Positions 1-8,313 of a stretch of DNA of 64,000 nucleotides are shown piece after piece. The notes beneath the pieces are model-generated. The model searched no databases and was not told the origin of the DNA. It worked only from the letters and a program-made list of their open reading frames with translations. Both the position numbers and the translations under genes were made by a program. The DNA is from Symplocastrum torsivum CPER-KK1. GTDB lineage: Bacteria; Cyanobacteriota; Cyanobacteriia; Cyanobacteriales; Coleofasciculaceae. Location: contig JAHHIF010000015.1 in NCBI GenBank assembly GCA_019358875.1, positions 1 to 64,000 on the forward strand. The letters run 5' to 3'. Positions within the stretch are counted from its first letter, which is position 1, and each line of letters begins with the position of its first letter.

Positions 1-1
1 C

Positions 2-94
2 AAGCAGAAGATTCTTGATTTTATTAACTACTTCAACCGCACTCTGGCTAAACCTTTTGTCTGGAAATTTAAAGGGTTTCCCGAACCTGCTTAA
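2..94 (+). CDS. C-terminal end of an IS630-type transposase (cut by window edge)
   Basis: An open frame enters from the left edge and ends at TAA 92-94, giving about 30 residues that end in FKGFPEPA. The residues YFNRTLAKPFVWKF resemble the usual end of IS630-family DDE transposases, where a YxNxTLAKPFKW-type tail precedes the stop. The rest lies outside the window, so I cannot say if the gene is intact. The DNA just after it (about 100-125) has TTATTTCTGCC, an end-like motif shared in inverted form with the adjacent MITE-like repeat. Confidence 0.6.
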   Translation, partial: KQKILDFINYFNRTLAKPFVWKFKGFPEPA

Positions 95-122
95 GCTGGT
101 CACTTATTTCTGCCAATATGGT

Positions 123-219
123 CTAGTGCAGTGTGGCGGAAATAACTTTCCAGTTGAAAAAGCTTAAAAAGCTTACCTTACAAGCAATATTCCTTCTGCC
201 CTCTGCCTTCTTGCACTAG
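123..219. repeat. MITE-like repeat, copy 1
   Basis: A 97-bp segment starts CTAGTGCA and ends TGCACTAG, so its ends are inverted repeats that include a central TA, the target expected for IS630-type elements. Its left end (GTGTGGCGGAAATAA) resembles a second copy at 39013-39125 and the inverted end of the neighbouring IS630 remnant. It contains a TCTGCCCTCTGCC tract, also seen in copy 2. Its right end provides the stop codon of the mgtC-like gene. No coding capacity. Confidence 0.55.
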
Positions 220-776
220 TCCCAAGAATCTGACTCGTCTATTTCCTGTTGCTTATCGTTATCGAGATGAATCAAAGAAGACTTCTTAAGTCTCTTCACT
301 CCACTGAGAACGACTAGCGCCATTAGGGTGCCAATTAGACTCATTTGCCATAAACCACAGCCTGCTGCTGCTCCCAAGCCACCAGCTAACCAAATTGTTG
401 CGGCAGAAGTTAGCCCTTTCACTTCTACCCTACCAAGTCCCTGACGAGATTCTTGCAGAATCATTCCAGCTCCCAGGAAGCCAACACCTGTTGCAACGCC
501 TTGAGCAATTCGAGCCATCGCATTAAGAGCTGTCGAACGAGCCATAACCTCAGCATCATTTGCAGAGGTAGATGAGAGAGTATCACCAATCTCAGTCTGT
601 AAGGGAAGCATCACGAATAGAGCTGCCCCTAAGCTCACAATCATAAACGTTCTCATGCCAGCGGGTCTCCCCGTCCGCTCGCGGTTGATACCAAGCGTGC
701 AACCAACGAGTAGTGCCAAAGTAAGCCTGAAGGTCATACTTTGCCAATCACTGGGGCTAAAAAACATCGAACTCAT
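216..776 (-). CDS. MgtC/SapB family membrane protein
   Basis: A protein of about 186 residues from the chosen ATG at 776, which has GGGAG a few bases upstream; a longer TTG start at 803 is less likely. The N-terminal half is hydrophobic with several membrane segments. It carries LGINRERTGRPAGMRTF followed by GVGFLGAGMILQE, both hallmarks of the MgtC/SapB/YhiD family. Members sit in the inner membrane and are linked to survival at low magnesium or to control of membrane ATPases; the exact role here is unknown. The C-terminal tail is short and acidic, and its stop codon lies inside a MITE-like repeat, so the tail may have been changed by that insertion. Confidence 0.85.
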   Translation of the reverse strand: MSSMFFSPSDWQSMTFRLTLALLVGCTLGINRERTGRPAGMRTFMIVSLGAALFVMLPLQTEIGDTLSSTSANDAEVMARSTALNAMARIAQGVATGVGFLGAGMILQESRQGLGRVEVKGLTSAATIWLAGGLGAAAGCGLWQMSLIGTLMALVVLSGVKRLKKSSLIHLDNDKQQEIDESDSWD

Positions 777-1005
777 TACTGCACTCCCTGTAGAACATAC
801 CAATTTGTCAATCAGTCAGTTAGAAACAGGGTAGGGTAGCCTTAGAGCGGGTTGCTAGCTATTCCAAGAATTTAACCTCAGATTATCTAAAGATTAACCT
901 GAAATTAATCACAGTAACTTGAGGCGTTTATCGTAGATTCAACGAGCCGACTAGACAGGGATCAACCTTGGTTTTAGGGAAGAAACAGGCTTAGTTATCT
1001 ACGGT

Positions 1006-1758
1006 TCATTCCGCATTCAAAAACTCCAAATAGGAATTACTCAAGTCCTTCACTGCCAACTCGTAAAATTGCTTTCCATGTTCAGGAGTAGCTAGCGCTG
1101 GATTAGAACCCATTCGCCCATCAGGATACCGTCGCCGAAAGTCTGCTGCTCCATAAATCGGGTGTCCAGAGGCAACGTCTGGTGATAAAGGGGCTTGCTT
1201 AATCGCCTCAGGATAGACGTATTGAGTAAGAGCAACTTCACTTGGTGTCGCGTGGGAACCTTCTTGATTCCCATACAGCTCTTTCGCTAGTTTATAAACA
1301 GAACCGCACATGAACCAGTTACCAAGGCGGCATTGTACGCGATCAGCATTAGGAATATTCAAATCACTGAGGTGAGCGTAACTTTCGGAAAACGCTGCTT
1401 TGAGCGTAGCGATATTACCCCCATGACCATTGATAAAGAAAAACTTCGTGAATCCTGATCTCGTTAAGCTAGTAATATAGTCTTGGATTAGCTGAATCAA
1501 GGTACTTGGTTTCAAGCTAATCGAGCCAGGGAATCCGGTGTGATGCAGTGCCATTCCAACATTGATTGTTGGACCGACAAAGGCACTCGCTGCCTCGCCC
1601 ACTCCCTTTGCGATCGCTTCTGCACAAATAGCATCGGTACCAATCAATCCTGTCGGCCCATGTTGCTCTGTTGAACCAATCGGCAGAATAATTCCTTGGG
1701 ATTGCTTCAGGTAAGATTCAACTTCTGTCCAGGTACTTAAATGTAGCAGCATTATCAT
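1006..1758 (-). CDS. Creatininase family amidohydrolase
   Basis: 250 residues, the usual length of the creatininase/creatinine amidohydrolase family. Visible motifs are the metal-binding GSTEQHGPTGLIGTD near residues 28-42 and FFINGHGGN near residue 107; a further acidic region EGSHATPSE lies near residue 166. Family members hydrolyse cyclic or formamide-type C-N bonds using a Zn/Mn centre. The substrate cannot be told from sequence, and cyanobacterial members are usually not true creatininases. It is a single gene with no obvious operon partner. The start ATGATAATG has two possible in-frame ATGs two codons apart. Confidence 0.85.
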   Translation of the reverse strand: MIMLLHLSTWTEVESYLKQSQGIILPIGSTEQHGPTGLIGTDAICAEAIAKGVGEAASAFVGPTINVGMALHHTGFPGSISLKPSTLIQLIQDYITSLTRSGFTKFFFINGHGGNIATLKAAFSESYAHLSDLNIPNADRVQCRLGNWFMCGSVYKLAKELYGNQEGSHATPSEVALTQYVYPEAIKQAPLSPDVASGHPIYGAADFRRRYPDGRMGSNPALATPEHGKQFYELAVKDLSNSYLEFLNAE

Positions 1759-2012
1759 TAGTCCCTTGTCGATATGTGTATGCTTTGGAGGTAAGTACTA
1801 AGGTTGCACAAGTTTATGTTGATCACCATGGAGAACCTCATCCACTGTTAGGCGGCTGATATTAGTTCTTCAAATGTTGCTTGGTACAGACTTGTGCAAA
1901 GCTGTAGTAGGGTGTGTCCTGCTTAAGCATTCTTGATCTTTCTCCATCCAAGGGAATAATTTTTGTGTATACCTTGGCTTAGAACTGCAAAACTCCTCTC
2001 TTTAAATTTTTT

Positions 2013-2771
2013 ATGCTGTCTCTCGACCTCCCGCCGAGTCCGTCCAGCCCAGAACTAGCGCAAGCCAATCGCATCTTGGTTGTGGAAGACGAAGATTTAA
2101 TTCGGGAAATGCTTGTCTTGGCTCTAGAAGAAGAAGGTTATGAAGTGGTTACTGCCATAGACGGGCGTACAGCCTTATCACTTCTTCAAGATGCCGAACC
2201 TAACGACGGGGAGTTCCCTTTTAACTTACTCATCCTTGACTTAATGTTGCCTCAGATCAACGGTTTAGATCTGTGTCGTCTGCTACGATATCGAGGGAAT
2301 CCTGTCCCCATATTGATTCTCAGTGCCAAAGCCAGTGAAACAGACCGAGTTCTGGGGCTAGAAGTTGGTGCAGATGACTACCTCACCAAGCCTTTCAGTA
2401 TGCGGGAGTTAGTTGCTCGTTGCCGTGCGCTTTTGCGTCGTCAACGCTTTAGTTGCTTGCCCCCAACACCTACACCTGTGTTGCAACTACGGGATATTAT
2501 TCTCTATCCCCAAGAGTGCCGTGTAACTGTGCGTGGGGAAGAAGTTAATTTTTCGCCCAAGGAATTCCGGCTTTTAGAGCTATTTATGAGTCATCCTCGC
2601 CGCGTTTGGTCGCGTGATCAGTTGATTGATCAAGTCTGGGGAGCCGATTTTCTGGGAGATACGAAAACAGTTGATGTTCACATTCGTTGGTTGCGAGAAA
2701 AATTAGAGCGAGACCCTAGTCAGCCAGACTACCTGATTACAGTTCGCGGTTTTGGCTACCGCTTTGGGTAA
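2013..2771 (+). CDS. sphR: OmpR/PhoB-type response regulator, probable phosphate regulator SphR
   Basis: 252 residues. The receiver domain (about 20-135) has the acidic pair in VVEDED, phospho-acceptor Asp76 in LLILDLMLP and the conserved Lys126 in YLTKPF. The C-terminal winged helix (about 155-250) has SPKEFRLLELF and DTKTVDVHIRWLREKLE. Together these define an OmpR/PhoB DNA-binding regulator. The next genes encode a histidine kinase, PhoU and a PhoX phosphatase, which makes it the cyanobacterial PhoB equivalent SphR rather than another OmpR regulator. It would activate phosphate-starvation genes through Pho boxes, and a candidate array lies before phoX. A gap of 394 bp with a hairpin separates it from the kinase. 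Confidence 0.85.
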   Translation: MLSLDLPPSPSSPELAQANRILVVEDEDLIREMLVLALEEEGYEVVTAIDGRTALSLLQDAEPNDGEFPFNLLILDLMLPQINGLDLCRLLRYRGNPVPILILSAKASETDRVLGLEVGADDYLTKPFSMRELVARCRALLRRQRFSCLPPTPTPVLQLRDIILYPQECRVTVRGEEVNFSPKEFRLLELFMSHPRRVWSRDQLIDQVWGADFLGDTKTVDVHIRWLREKLERDPSQPDYLITVRGFGYRFG

Positions 2772-2978
2772 ACAAGGTGGCAGGTTTTAGGGATTAGGCG
2801 GTAGGTTTAATGGCAATGCACAAGGAACCCAAAACCCTAATTTTTCTAATTCTTAATCTAAGTTGTGCGCCACAACCTACGACCTAACACCTTGAGAGCC
2901 AGTAGGTTAGAATCCCCAACGGAATTGCCTCCTGAACTCCTTTCAAGGTAGAACATCTCGTCATTCACACCCTTGGAT

Positions 2979-3016
2979 GAGGCTTAAGGCGCTATTTTTG
3001 TGTAACCTTAAGCCTC
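2979..3016 (+). terminator. 11-bp inverted repeat between sphR and sphS
   Basis: GAGGCTTAAGG at 2979-2989 is the exact reverse complement of CCTTAAGCCTC at 3006-3016, with a 16-nt loop. The right arm is not followed by a T run, so it may act as a partial terminator, an mRNA-processing site or a stabilising hairpin that sets sphR above sphS. The rest of the 394-bp gap (2772-3165) shows no gene. Confidence 0.45.
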
Positions 3017-3165
3017 AGTTGTCCTACAATTTTTGAGAAGGTTCATACAAGCGAAGGCGAAAGCCAGGAAGTTAAAGCGTTTAAACTTTTAACTAACAGT
3101 CTTTCCTTTAACAGGCAAAGTTCTTTTGAAGGAACAACTGATAAATCTTCTGAGTGCGAGAATGA

Positions 3166-4512
3166 ATGACCCTTCTAGCATTTTTACTCGGTTTGGCTCT
3201 GGGTATTGGGGTTTGGTTTTGGCAAAAGCGCCGACTCCAAAGGCAATTAGGGCAAATGTTGGGAACATTGCAGCGAGATGCAACTAGTCCTGCCTTGCCT
3301 GTAGTTTCTCGCTTGCGGCGAGAGATAGCCATAGCCAATCAACAGCGGGAAATGCTAGAGGCAGAACTGCAAATCAAGCAGTGGTTGCTTCAGATAGCAC
3401 CGTTAGGCTATTTGCAAGTCGATGAAGAGAACCAACTGGTTTGGTGCAACGAACAAGCCCGTCAGTTGTTGCAGATTGACCGCTGGGAACCTGGACAACT
3501 ACGTTTATTGCTGGAACTGGTACGTTCCTATGAACTCGATCAGCTTATTGAAAAAACCCGTCACCAGCAACAACCCAACATCCGAGAGTGGGTATTTCAC
3601 CCATCCTGCTTGGATGGTTCAGCAATGGGTGATGTGCAAGCATTAACATTGCGAGCCTCTAGTTGGCCTCTCCCTGAAGGAGAAATTGGTGTATTTCTAG
3701 AAAATCGTCAACCATTAGTTGAACTTTCCCAATCTCGCAACCAGTGGTTTTCCGACTTAGCTCACGAACTTAGAACCCCTCTCACCTCAATTCGCTTGGT
3801 TGCAGAAGCGTTGCAAGGTCGTCTAGAACCTCCCGCAAGTCGCTGGGTGGAAAAACTGCTGCACGAAACGAATAGGTTGATTAATCTCGTACAAGATTGG
3901 CTAGAACTGAGCAATCTGGAAAAAAATCCCAGCAAAAGTCTCAGCTATCAACCTGTAGAACTGCGGGCTTTAATTCACTCAGCTTGGCAAACCTTTGAAC
4001 TGTTGGCACAGACCCATCAGCTCACACTTACCTACAAGGGACTGGATACAATTTGGATTAGAGCCGATCAAGCACGCCTTACCCAAGTCTTTCTCAATTT
4101 ATTCGATAACGCTATTAAACATAGCCACCCTCAGCAAGCGATTCAAGTTGAGGTAACTCGGCTAGCAGAAGACATCAATACTCTGACAACGAGCAATCTT
4201 GCTACACCCACACTAGATGATCGATCTTCTTTTATACAAATCGATATCATTGACTCAGGGACTGGCTTCTCAGAAACAGACATGCCTCATGTATTCGAGC
4301 GCCTCTATCGCGGAGATGCCTCGCGTCATAAGGAACAAGCAACTTCTGAGCATCCAGAGAGGTCAAGCGTAACCAAGGGGAGTGGCTTAGGGCTTGCGAT
4401 CGTACAGCAAATTATTCAAGCTCACGGTGGCAGCATCAAAGCGACAAATCATCCAAAAACAGGAGGGGCATGGTTGCAAATTAAACTACCTCAGGGCAAA
4501 GCTTCACTGTAA
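3166..4512 (+). CDS. sphS: Sensor histidine kinase, probable SphS
   Basis: 448 residues. One N-terminal hydrophobic segment (residues 2-20) is followed by basic KRRLQRQ, then a PAS-like region (about 75-130, IAPLGYLQVDEENQLVWCNEQ). The HisKA helix has phospho-accepting His200 in DLAHELRTP. The HATPase domain has NLFDNAIKHS (N box) and GSGLGLAIVQQ (G box). The absence of a large periplasmic domain fits PhoR/SphS, which senses phosphate indirectly through the Pst transporter and PhoU. It should phosphorylate the upstream SphR. PhoU follows 62 bp downstream on the same strand, which supports the assignment. Confidence 0.85.
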   Translation: MTLLAFLLGLALGIGVWFWQKRRLQRQLGQMLGTLQRDATSPALPVVSRLRREIAIANQQREMLEAELQIKQWLLQIAPLGYLQVDEENQLVWCNEQARQLLQIDRWEPGQLRLLLELVRSYELDQLIEKTRHQQQPNIREWVFHPSCLDGSAMGDVQALTLRASSWPLPEGEIGVFLENRQPLVELSQSRNQWFSDLAHELRTPLTSIRLVAEALQGRLEPPASRWVEKLLHETNRLINLVQDWLELSNLEKNPSKSLSYQPVELRALIHSAWQTFELLAQTHQLTLTYKGLDTIWIRADQARLTQVFLNLFDNAIKHSHPQQAIQVEVTRLAEDINTLTTSNLATPTLDDRSSFIQIDIIDSGTGFSETDMPHVFERLYRGDASRHKEQATSEHPERSSVTKGSGLGLAIVQQIIQAHGGSIKATNHPKTGGAWLQIKLPQGKASL

Positions 4513-4574
4513 TTTAATGTTGTTTTGCTATTACTATAGTTGTTCTTGTTCTCACTAAAGTTAAGGCATTTGAG

Positions 4575-5243
4575 GTGAGCGTATCTTCTTCAAACAGTAA
4601 TTCTGAGCGTACCCATTTTGAACGATCCCTTAGGCGCTTAGAGCAAGATGTATTGCGAATGGGAGCTTTGGTAGAAAATTCCTTTCGCCTGAGTCACCAA
4701 GCGATGTTTTCCCAGAACCTAGAGGCAGCTAGAACAATTCCCTTACTTGATAAGAAAATTGATCGCTACTATCGCCACATAGAGTTGGAGTGTGCCACAC
4801 TGATGACGCTGCAAGCGCCTGTAGCCCAGGACTTGCGCTGCCTTAGTGCTTTTATGCAGTTAGTGCGAGATTTGGAGCGAATTGGAGATTACGCTGAAGA
4901 TTTAGCCGAGATTGCCGTTAAACTTATTCCTTACCCGCCTCATGCTTGTATGCCACAGATTGAGGTGATGGCTCATCATGCCCAGGCAATGCTGGCGGCA
5001 AGTTTAGAGGCACTAGCAGATTTAGATGCAACGGCTGGGCAGGCGGTGAAAGTACTGGATGATCAAGTAGACACGGCTTACGATACGCTTTACGAAATCC
5101 TTGCCTATCAACGGGATATTAAAGGAGTTGTTGAGCCAATTCTTTTACTGGTGTTGGCGATTCGCCATATAGAGCGGATGGCAGACCATGCGACTAATAT
5201 TGGTCAACGAGTGACCTATATCGTTACGGGTCACCGCTCTTAG
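4575..5243 (+). CDS. phoU: Phosphate signalling protein PhoU (SphU)
   Basis: 222 residues, typical for PhoU, with two PhoU helical-bundle repeats. The repeats have the conserved RDLERIGDYAEDLAEIA and RHIERMADHATNIGQRV, which bind metal clusters in the family. PhoU restrains the kinase when phosphate is plentiful, and the cyanobacterial version is called SphU. The start is GTG at 4575 after TTTGAG; no in-frame ATG occurs nearby. The order regulator-kinase-PhoU suggests one transcription unit. Confidence 0.92.
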   Translation: MSVSSSNSNSERTHFERSLRRLEQDVLRMGALVENSFRLSHQAMFSQNLEAARTIPLLDKKIDRYYRHIELECATLMTLQAPVAQDLRCLSAFMQLVRDLERIGDYAEDLAEIAVKLIPYPPHACMPQIEVMAHHAQAMLAASLEALADLDATAGQAVKVLDDQVDTAYDTLYEILAYQRDIKGVVEPILLLVLAIRHIERMADHATNIGQRVTYIVTGHRS

Positions 5244-5436
5244 CTATAAGCTGAAACATTCTTTAGCCGATGTGCATTTTAAGTTTCATCTTGAATCTTT
5301 TGGGTTGATGGTTGCCATTAAACAGTAAACAGTCAACAAAGAAATAATTGCCTAAAACAACTTAAATGCCGCTGCCGCCTAGTAAATATTAACTTTTTAA
5401 AACCCTTTAACATTTCAACCCTAAGCTAGATGGCAG

Positions 5437-5477
5437 CTTAACCTTATGATTACCTAGCAATTACTAATCCCTAAACT
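5437..5477 (+). promoter_or_regulatory. Pho-box-like array upstream of phoX
   Basis: Four 8-bp units repeat at a strict 11-bp period: CTTAACCT (5437), GATTACCT (5448), AATTACTA (5459) and CCTAAACT (5470), with 3-bp spacers. The first unit equals the cyanobacterial SphR/PhoB half-site consensus and the others match it in part. The array ends 80 bp before the phoX ATG. A second AT-rich stretch with TTAAC motifs lies just upstream (about 5389-5420). No gene is present in 5244-5556. Confidence 0.7.
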
Positions 5478-5556
5478 AAAAGCCGTAGTATCAGTACAAA
5501 AGTTCTAGGGTTTTTCTAACCTAGTGAAGCCGATCCTATAGCAAATAAGACTAAAC

Positions 5557-7794
5557 ATGGCTCTCAAACGTCGAGACTTCCTACTATTTCTGGGAGCTAG
5601 TGCTGGTACCGTTGCGCTGGGTTCTTTGCCCTCTTCTGAGAAAAAGTTCTCAATGCCGTTTAGCAACTCGGTTTCGGCTTCTAGCCCAGCAGGACGTGGT
5701 CTCAGTTTTAAACCCTTAAAAAGTCCAATGCCTTTGCCAACTGAAGGCATGGAATTGACTAAACAAACACAAGATTACAGCACCTATGAAGTAGTAGATG
5801 ACTTGGTGCTGCCTGAGGGCTTTACCTATGATGTCATTGCAGCTTGGGGTGACAAGGTAGGCGATTCCCGCTTCGGGTATAACAATGACTACCTTTCCTT
5901 TGTCGAAACGGGCAACGAGGAGGGATTGTTGACGGTTAACCACGAGTACATCAGTTCTGTCACTTGGACTCAGACATTTGACAAGGTAATCGGAAAATCT
6001 CTACCTTTTGCCGACCTCAAAGAACCGCTCGACGCTGCGGCTAAGGACGGCATTAATGCCTATGCTCTACCAGACAATGACCCCCTCAAGGCAAAAATCC
6101 GAGAAATTTCCAAAGAAGCCTTGATTGACCAAGGATTGTCCGTTATCTCAATTCGTAAAGATTCCAACGGACAATGGGTGCGGACAAATTCTCAAGTAGA
6201 TCGCCGAATTACCGGGGCTTCCGGTTTAGATGATGGGCGGTATCTCAAATCAACGGGGCCTGCGATAGCAGTATTTCGCAAAAAGCAGGGTCAAGGCTAT
6301 GTCGATACAATTGGCGATCGCATTATTGGGAGCTTTGGCAACTGTGCAGGTGGCACGACCCCTTGGGGAACCGTCCTATCAGCAGAAGAAAACTTCCAAG
6401 TGCAAGTACCGGAACCTGTTTATGCAGACGGTACATCGTTTAGCCCGGAAGAACGCACCTTTATCATTGACAAAGAAGAAGTCGGTGGTCAAGGTAACGT
6501 AATTGGACTAGCAGGCAACAAATACGGCTGGATTGTTGAAGTTGACCCTGCTAATCCTAGTGACTACGGCACAAAGCACACTTGGTTGGGGCGCTACCGC
6601 CACGAAGCGGTTGGGGTTCGTGCCGAAGCGGATAAGAAACTTGCCTTCTACTCAGGAGACGATCGCCGTGGGGGTCACTTGTATAAATTTGTCAGCAATG
6701 ATAGTGTTCGTAACCCTAAAGACAAAGCCAATTCTAAGCTTCTATCACAGGGTATGCTCTACACTGCCAAATTTAACCCCGATGGCACAGGTAGCTGGAT
6801 TGCCCTACAACCCAGTACACCTGTCAATCCAGATATGCCTAGTGTGGTGGCAGGCGGGATGATTCCCCTACCCAAGCGTCCCGAAGGCGGCATTGTTAAA
6901 GTCGAGAAAGACGAAGACATGACAGCCTTCAAGCAGCAGTTCAAAACCTTGGGCGACCTCTACACTGGCAATGCTCAGGAGAAGCAAGGCGCAATCTTGA
7001 TTGATGCTCATTTTGCTGCTAATGCGGCTGGCGCAACCGCTACCGCTCGTCCAGAAGACACAGATGTTGCTCCAGACGGCTCTTTGTACATTACCTTCAC
7101 CTCCGGTTCTTCCGGTAGTGATGGTGGTCTAGATAACCGCATCTTCCAAGGACCAAAAGGAGAGACACCCTATGAATATGGTTGGATTACCCACCTGATT
7201 GAAGATGGTAATGATCCTGCTGCCATGACATTCCGTTGGAAGATGCTGTCTTTAGGTGGAGAACCTGCCGATGGAGGATTGGGTTTTGCTAATCCTGACA
7301 ACCTCCTACTCGACAAAAACGGTAACGTCTGGATGGTGACGGATATGTCTAGCGACAAACACAACAAAGCCGTGCCTAAAGGCCGACTTGACAAGGAAGG
7401 GAAACCCATTAGCCAGTCTGACTTACGGGGCTTATTTGGTAACAACTCCATGTGGTTTATCCCTACATCTGGGTCAGATGCTGGCAAAGCGTATCTCTTT
7501 GCTATGGGACCAATGGATTGTGAAACAACGGGACCCTTCTTCACGAGTGATGAGCAAACTCTATTCCTCGCGGTGCAACATCCAGGAGAAGTCAATGGGA
7601 TTCGCCTGGATAATAAGGCAGAAACTCGTGAGTACTCCATGAGAACCACAGATGGACAAGAGTTTATTCAAACTCGTCAAGTCCCAATTGGTTCCAACTG
7701 GCCTGACAAAACCGTTAACGCCCCACCAAAACCAGCGGTTGTAGCGATTCGGCGGTTAGATGCTAAGCCAATTTCTACAGCTCAACTGAGCTAA
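5557..7794 (+). CDS. phoX: PhoX-family phosphatase (DUF839), Tat-exported
   Basis: 745 residues. The N-terminus KRRDFLLFLGASAGTVALGS is a twin-arginine signal, so the enzyme is exported folded to the periplasm or beyond. The body matches the PhoX/DUF839 family: GNEEGLLTVNHEYIS, GNCAGGTTPWGTVLSAEEN, a histidine- and arginine-rich HTWLGRYRHEAVGV segment, and ARPEDTDVAPDGSLYIT. PhoX enzymes are Fe/Ca-dependent alkaline phosphatases that release phosphate from organic esters under starvation. The upstream SphRS-PhoU genes and the Pho-box-like array support phosphate control. No terminator was found directly after the stop. Confidence 0.92.
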   Translation: MALKRRDFLLFLGASAGTVALGSLPSSEKKFSMPFSNSVSASSPAGRGLSFKPLKSPMPLPTEGMELTKQTQDYSTYEVVDDLVLPEGFTYDVIAAWGDKVGDSRFGYNNDYLSFVETGNEEGLLTVNHEYISSVTWTQTFDKVIGKSLPFADLKEPLDAAAKDGINAYALPDNDPLKAKIREISKEALIDQGLSVISIRKDSNGQWVRTNSQVDRRITGASGLDDGRYLKSTGPAIAVFRKKQGQGYVDTIGDRIIGSFGNCAGGTTPWGTVLSAEENFQVQVPEPVYADGTSFSPEERTFIIDKEEVGGQGNVIGLAGNKYGWIVEVDPANPSDYGTKHTWLGRYRHEAVGVRAEADKKLAFYSGDDRRGGHLYKFVSNDSVRNPKDKANSKLLSQGMLYTAKFNPDGTGSWIALQPSTPVNPDMPSVVAGGMIPLPKRPEGGIVKVEKDEDMTAFKQQFKTLGDLYTGNAQEKQGAILIDAHFAANAAGATATARPEDTDVAPDGSLYITFTSGSSGSDGGLDNRIFQGPKGETPYEYGWITHLIEDGNDPAAMTFRWKMLSLGGEPADGGLGFANPDNLLLDKNGNVWMVTDMSSDKHNKAVPKGRLDKEGKPISQSDLRGLFGNNSMWFIPTSGSDAGKAYLFAMGPMDCETTGPFFTSDEQTLFLAVQHPGEVNGIRLDNKAETREYSMRTTDGQEFIQTRQVPIGSNWPDKTVNAPPKPAVVAIRRLDAKPISTAQLS

Positions 7795-8295
7795 CAACTT
7801 TTACTTAGTTGACGCACTCCGGGCGCGTGAACGCACGAGAATTCTGGCTTCAAACAATAATTGCAGGCATAACCCGTCTTACATTATCTCGTCCAATGGA
7901 CAGCGCCCTGCCCTTGTCTCTACTGTACAATCCTTACGCCCTTAAGGGCGGGGCTTTAGACCCGTGATTTTTTGGTAACCGATATTCCAGGGGTAGAATG
8001 GGTTACCGAAGTGATTGGGGAAAAGGAACTCTCATATTGAGAGTTTATACGGCAGTTCATGAAGTCTCTTGCATAAGTACCAAAGCTCTAGGAGATAAGC
8101 ACTACTGCAATGTCATAAGAATTGACTGCTGCAACAGGTCTATTCTCCTTCTGACAAGTTTAAATTTTTCTCAAAGTCCTAAATCTAGCTACAGAAAGAT
8201 GATAAAAGTTAACAGTAGTGCTTTCGATAGCGTTTAGTGAAATCGAGAACACTGTTGCTGATTAGATCAAGTTCCCTGTTTTTACATAGTCCATC
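7795..8295. other. Intergenic region before the first porin, with a 14-bp palindrome
   Basis: No convincing gene. A perfect palindrome CGCCCTTAAGGGCG lies at 7937-7950 and is followed by GGGGCTTTAGACCCGTGATTTTTT, a layout that recalls the ends of IS200/IS605-type elements in cyanobacteria. No transposase or TnpB fragment accompanies it, so that origin is only a guess; it could equally be a terminator after phoX. A 79-codon frame at 7998-8237 has no recognisable family. Confidence 0.4.
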
Positions 8296-8305
8296 GGTGT
8301 GAGGA
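8296..8305 (+). promoter_or_regulatory. Yfr1-complementary site over the ribosome-binding site of porin 1
   Basis: GGTGTGAGGA ends 8 nt before the ATG at 8314 and contains the likely Shine-Dalgarno core GAGG. It is the exact complement of UCCUCACACC inside the conserved core of Yfr1, encoded at 38831-38908. Pairing would block ribosome binding. Confidence 0.75.
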
Positions 8306-8313
8306 TTATTATC

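Noticed and set aside
7937..7975. Possible IS200/IS605 end after phoX
   Set aside because: Only a palindrome and a G-rich tract are present; no TnpA or TnpB piece is nearby.
7998..8237. 79-codon frame between phoX and porin 1
   Set aside because: No ribosome-binding site, no family, and composition like random translation of AT-rich intergenic DNA.
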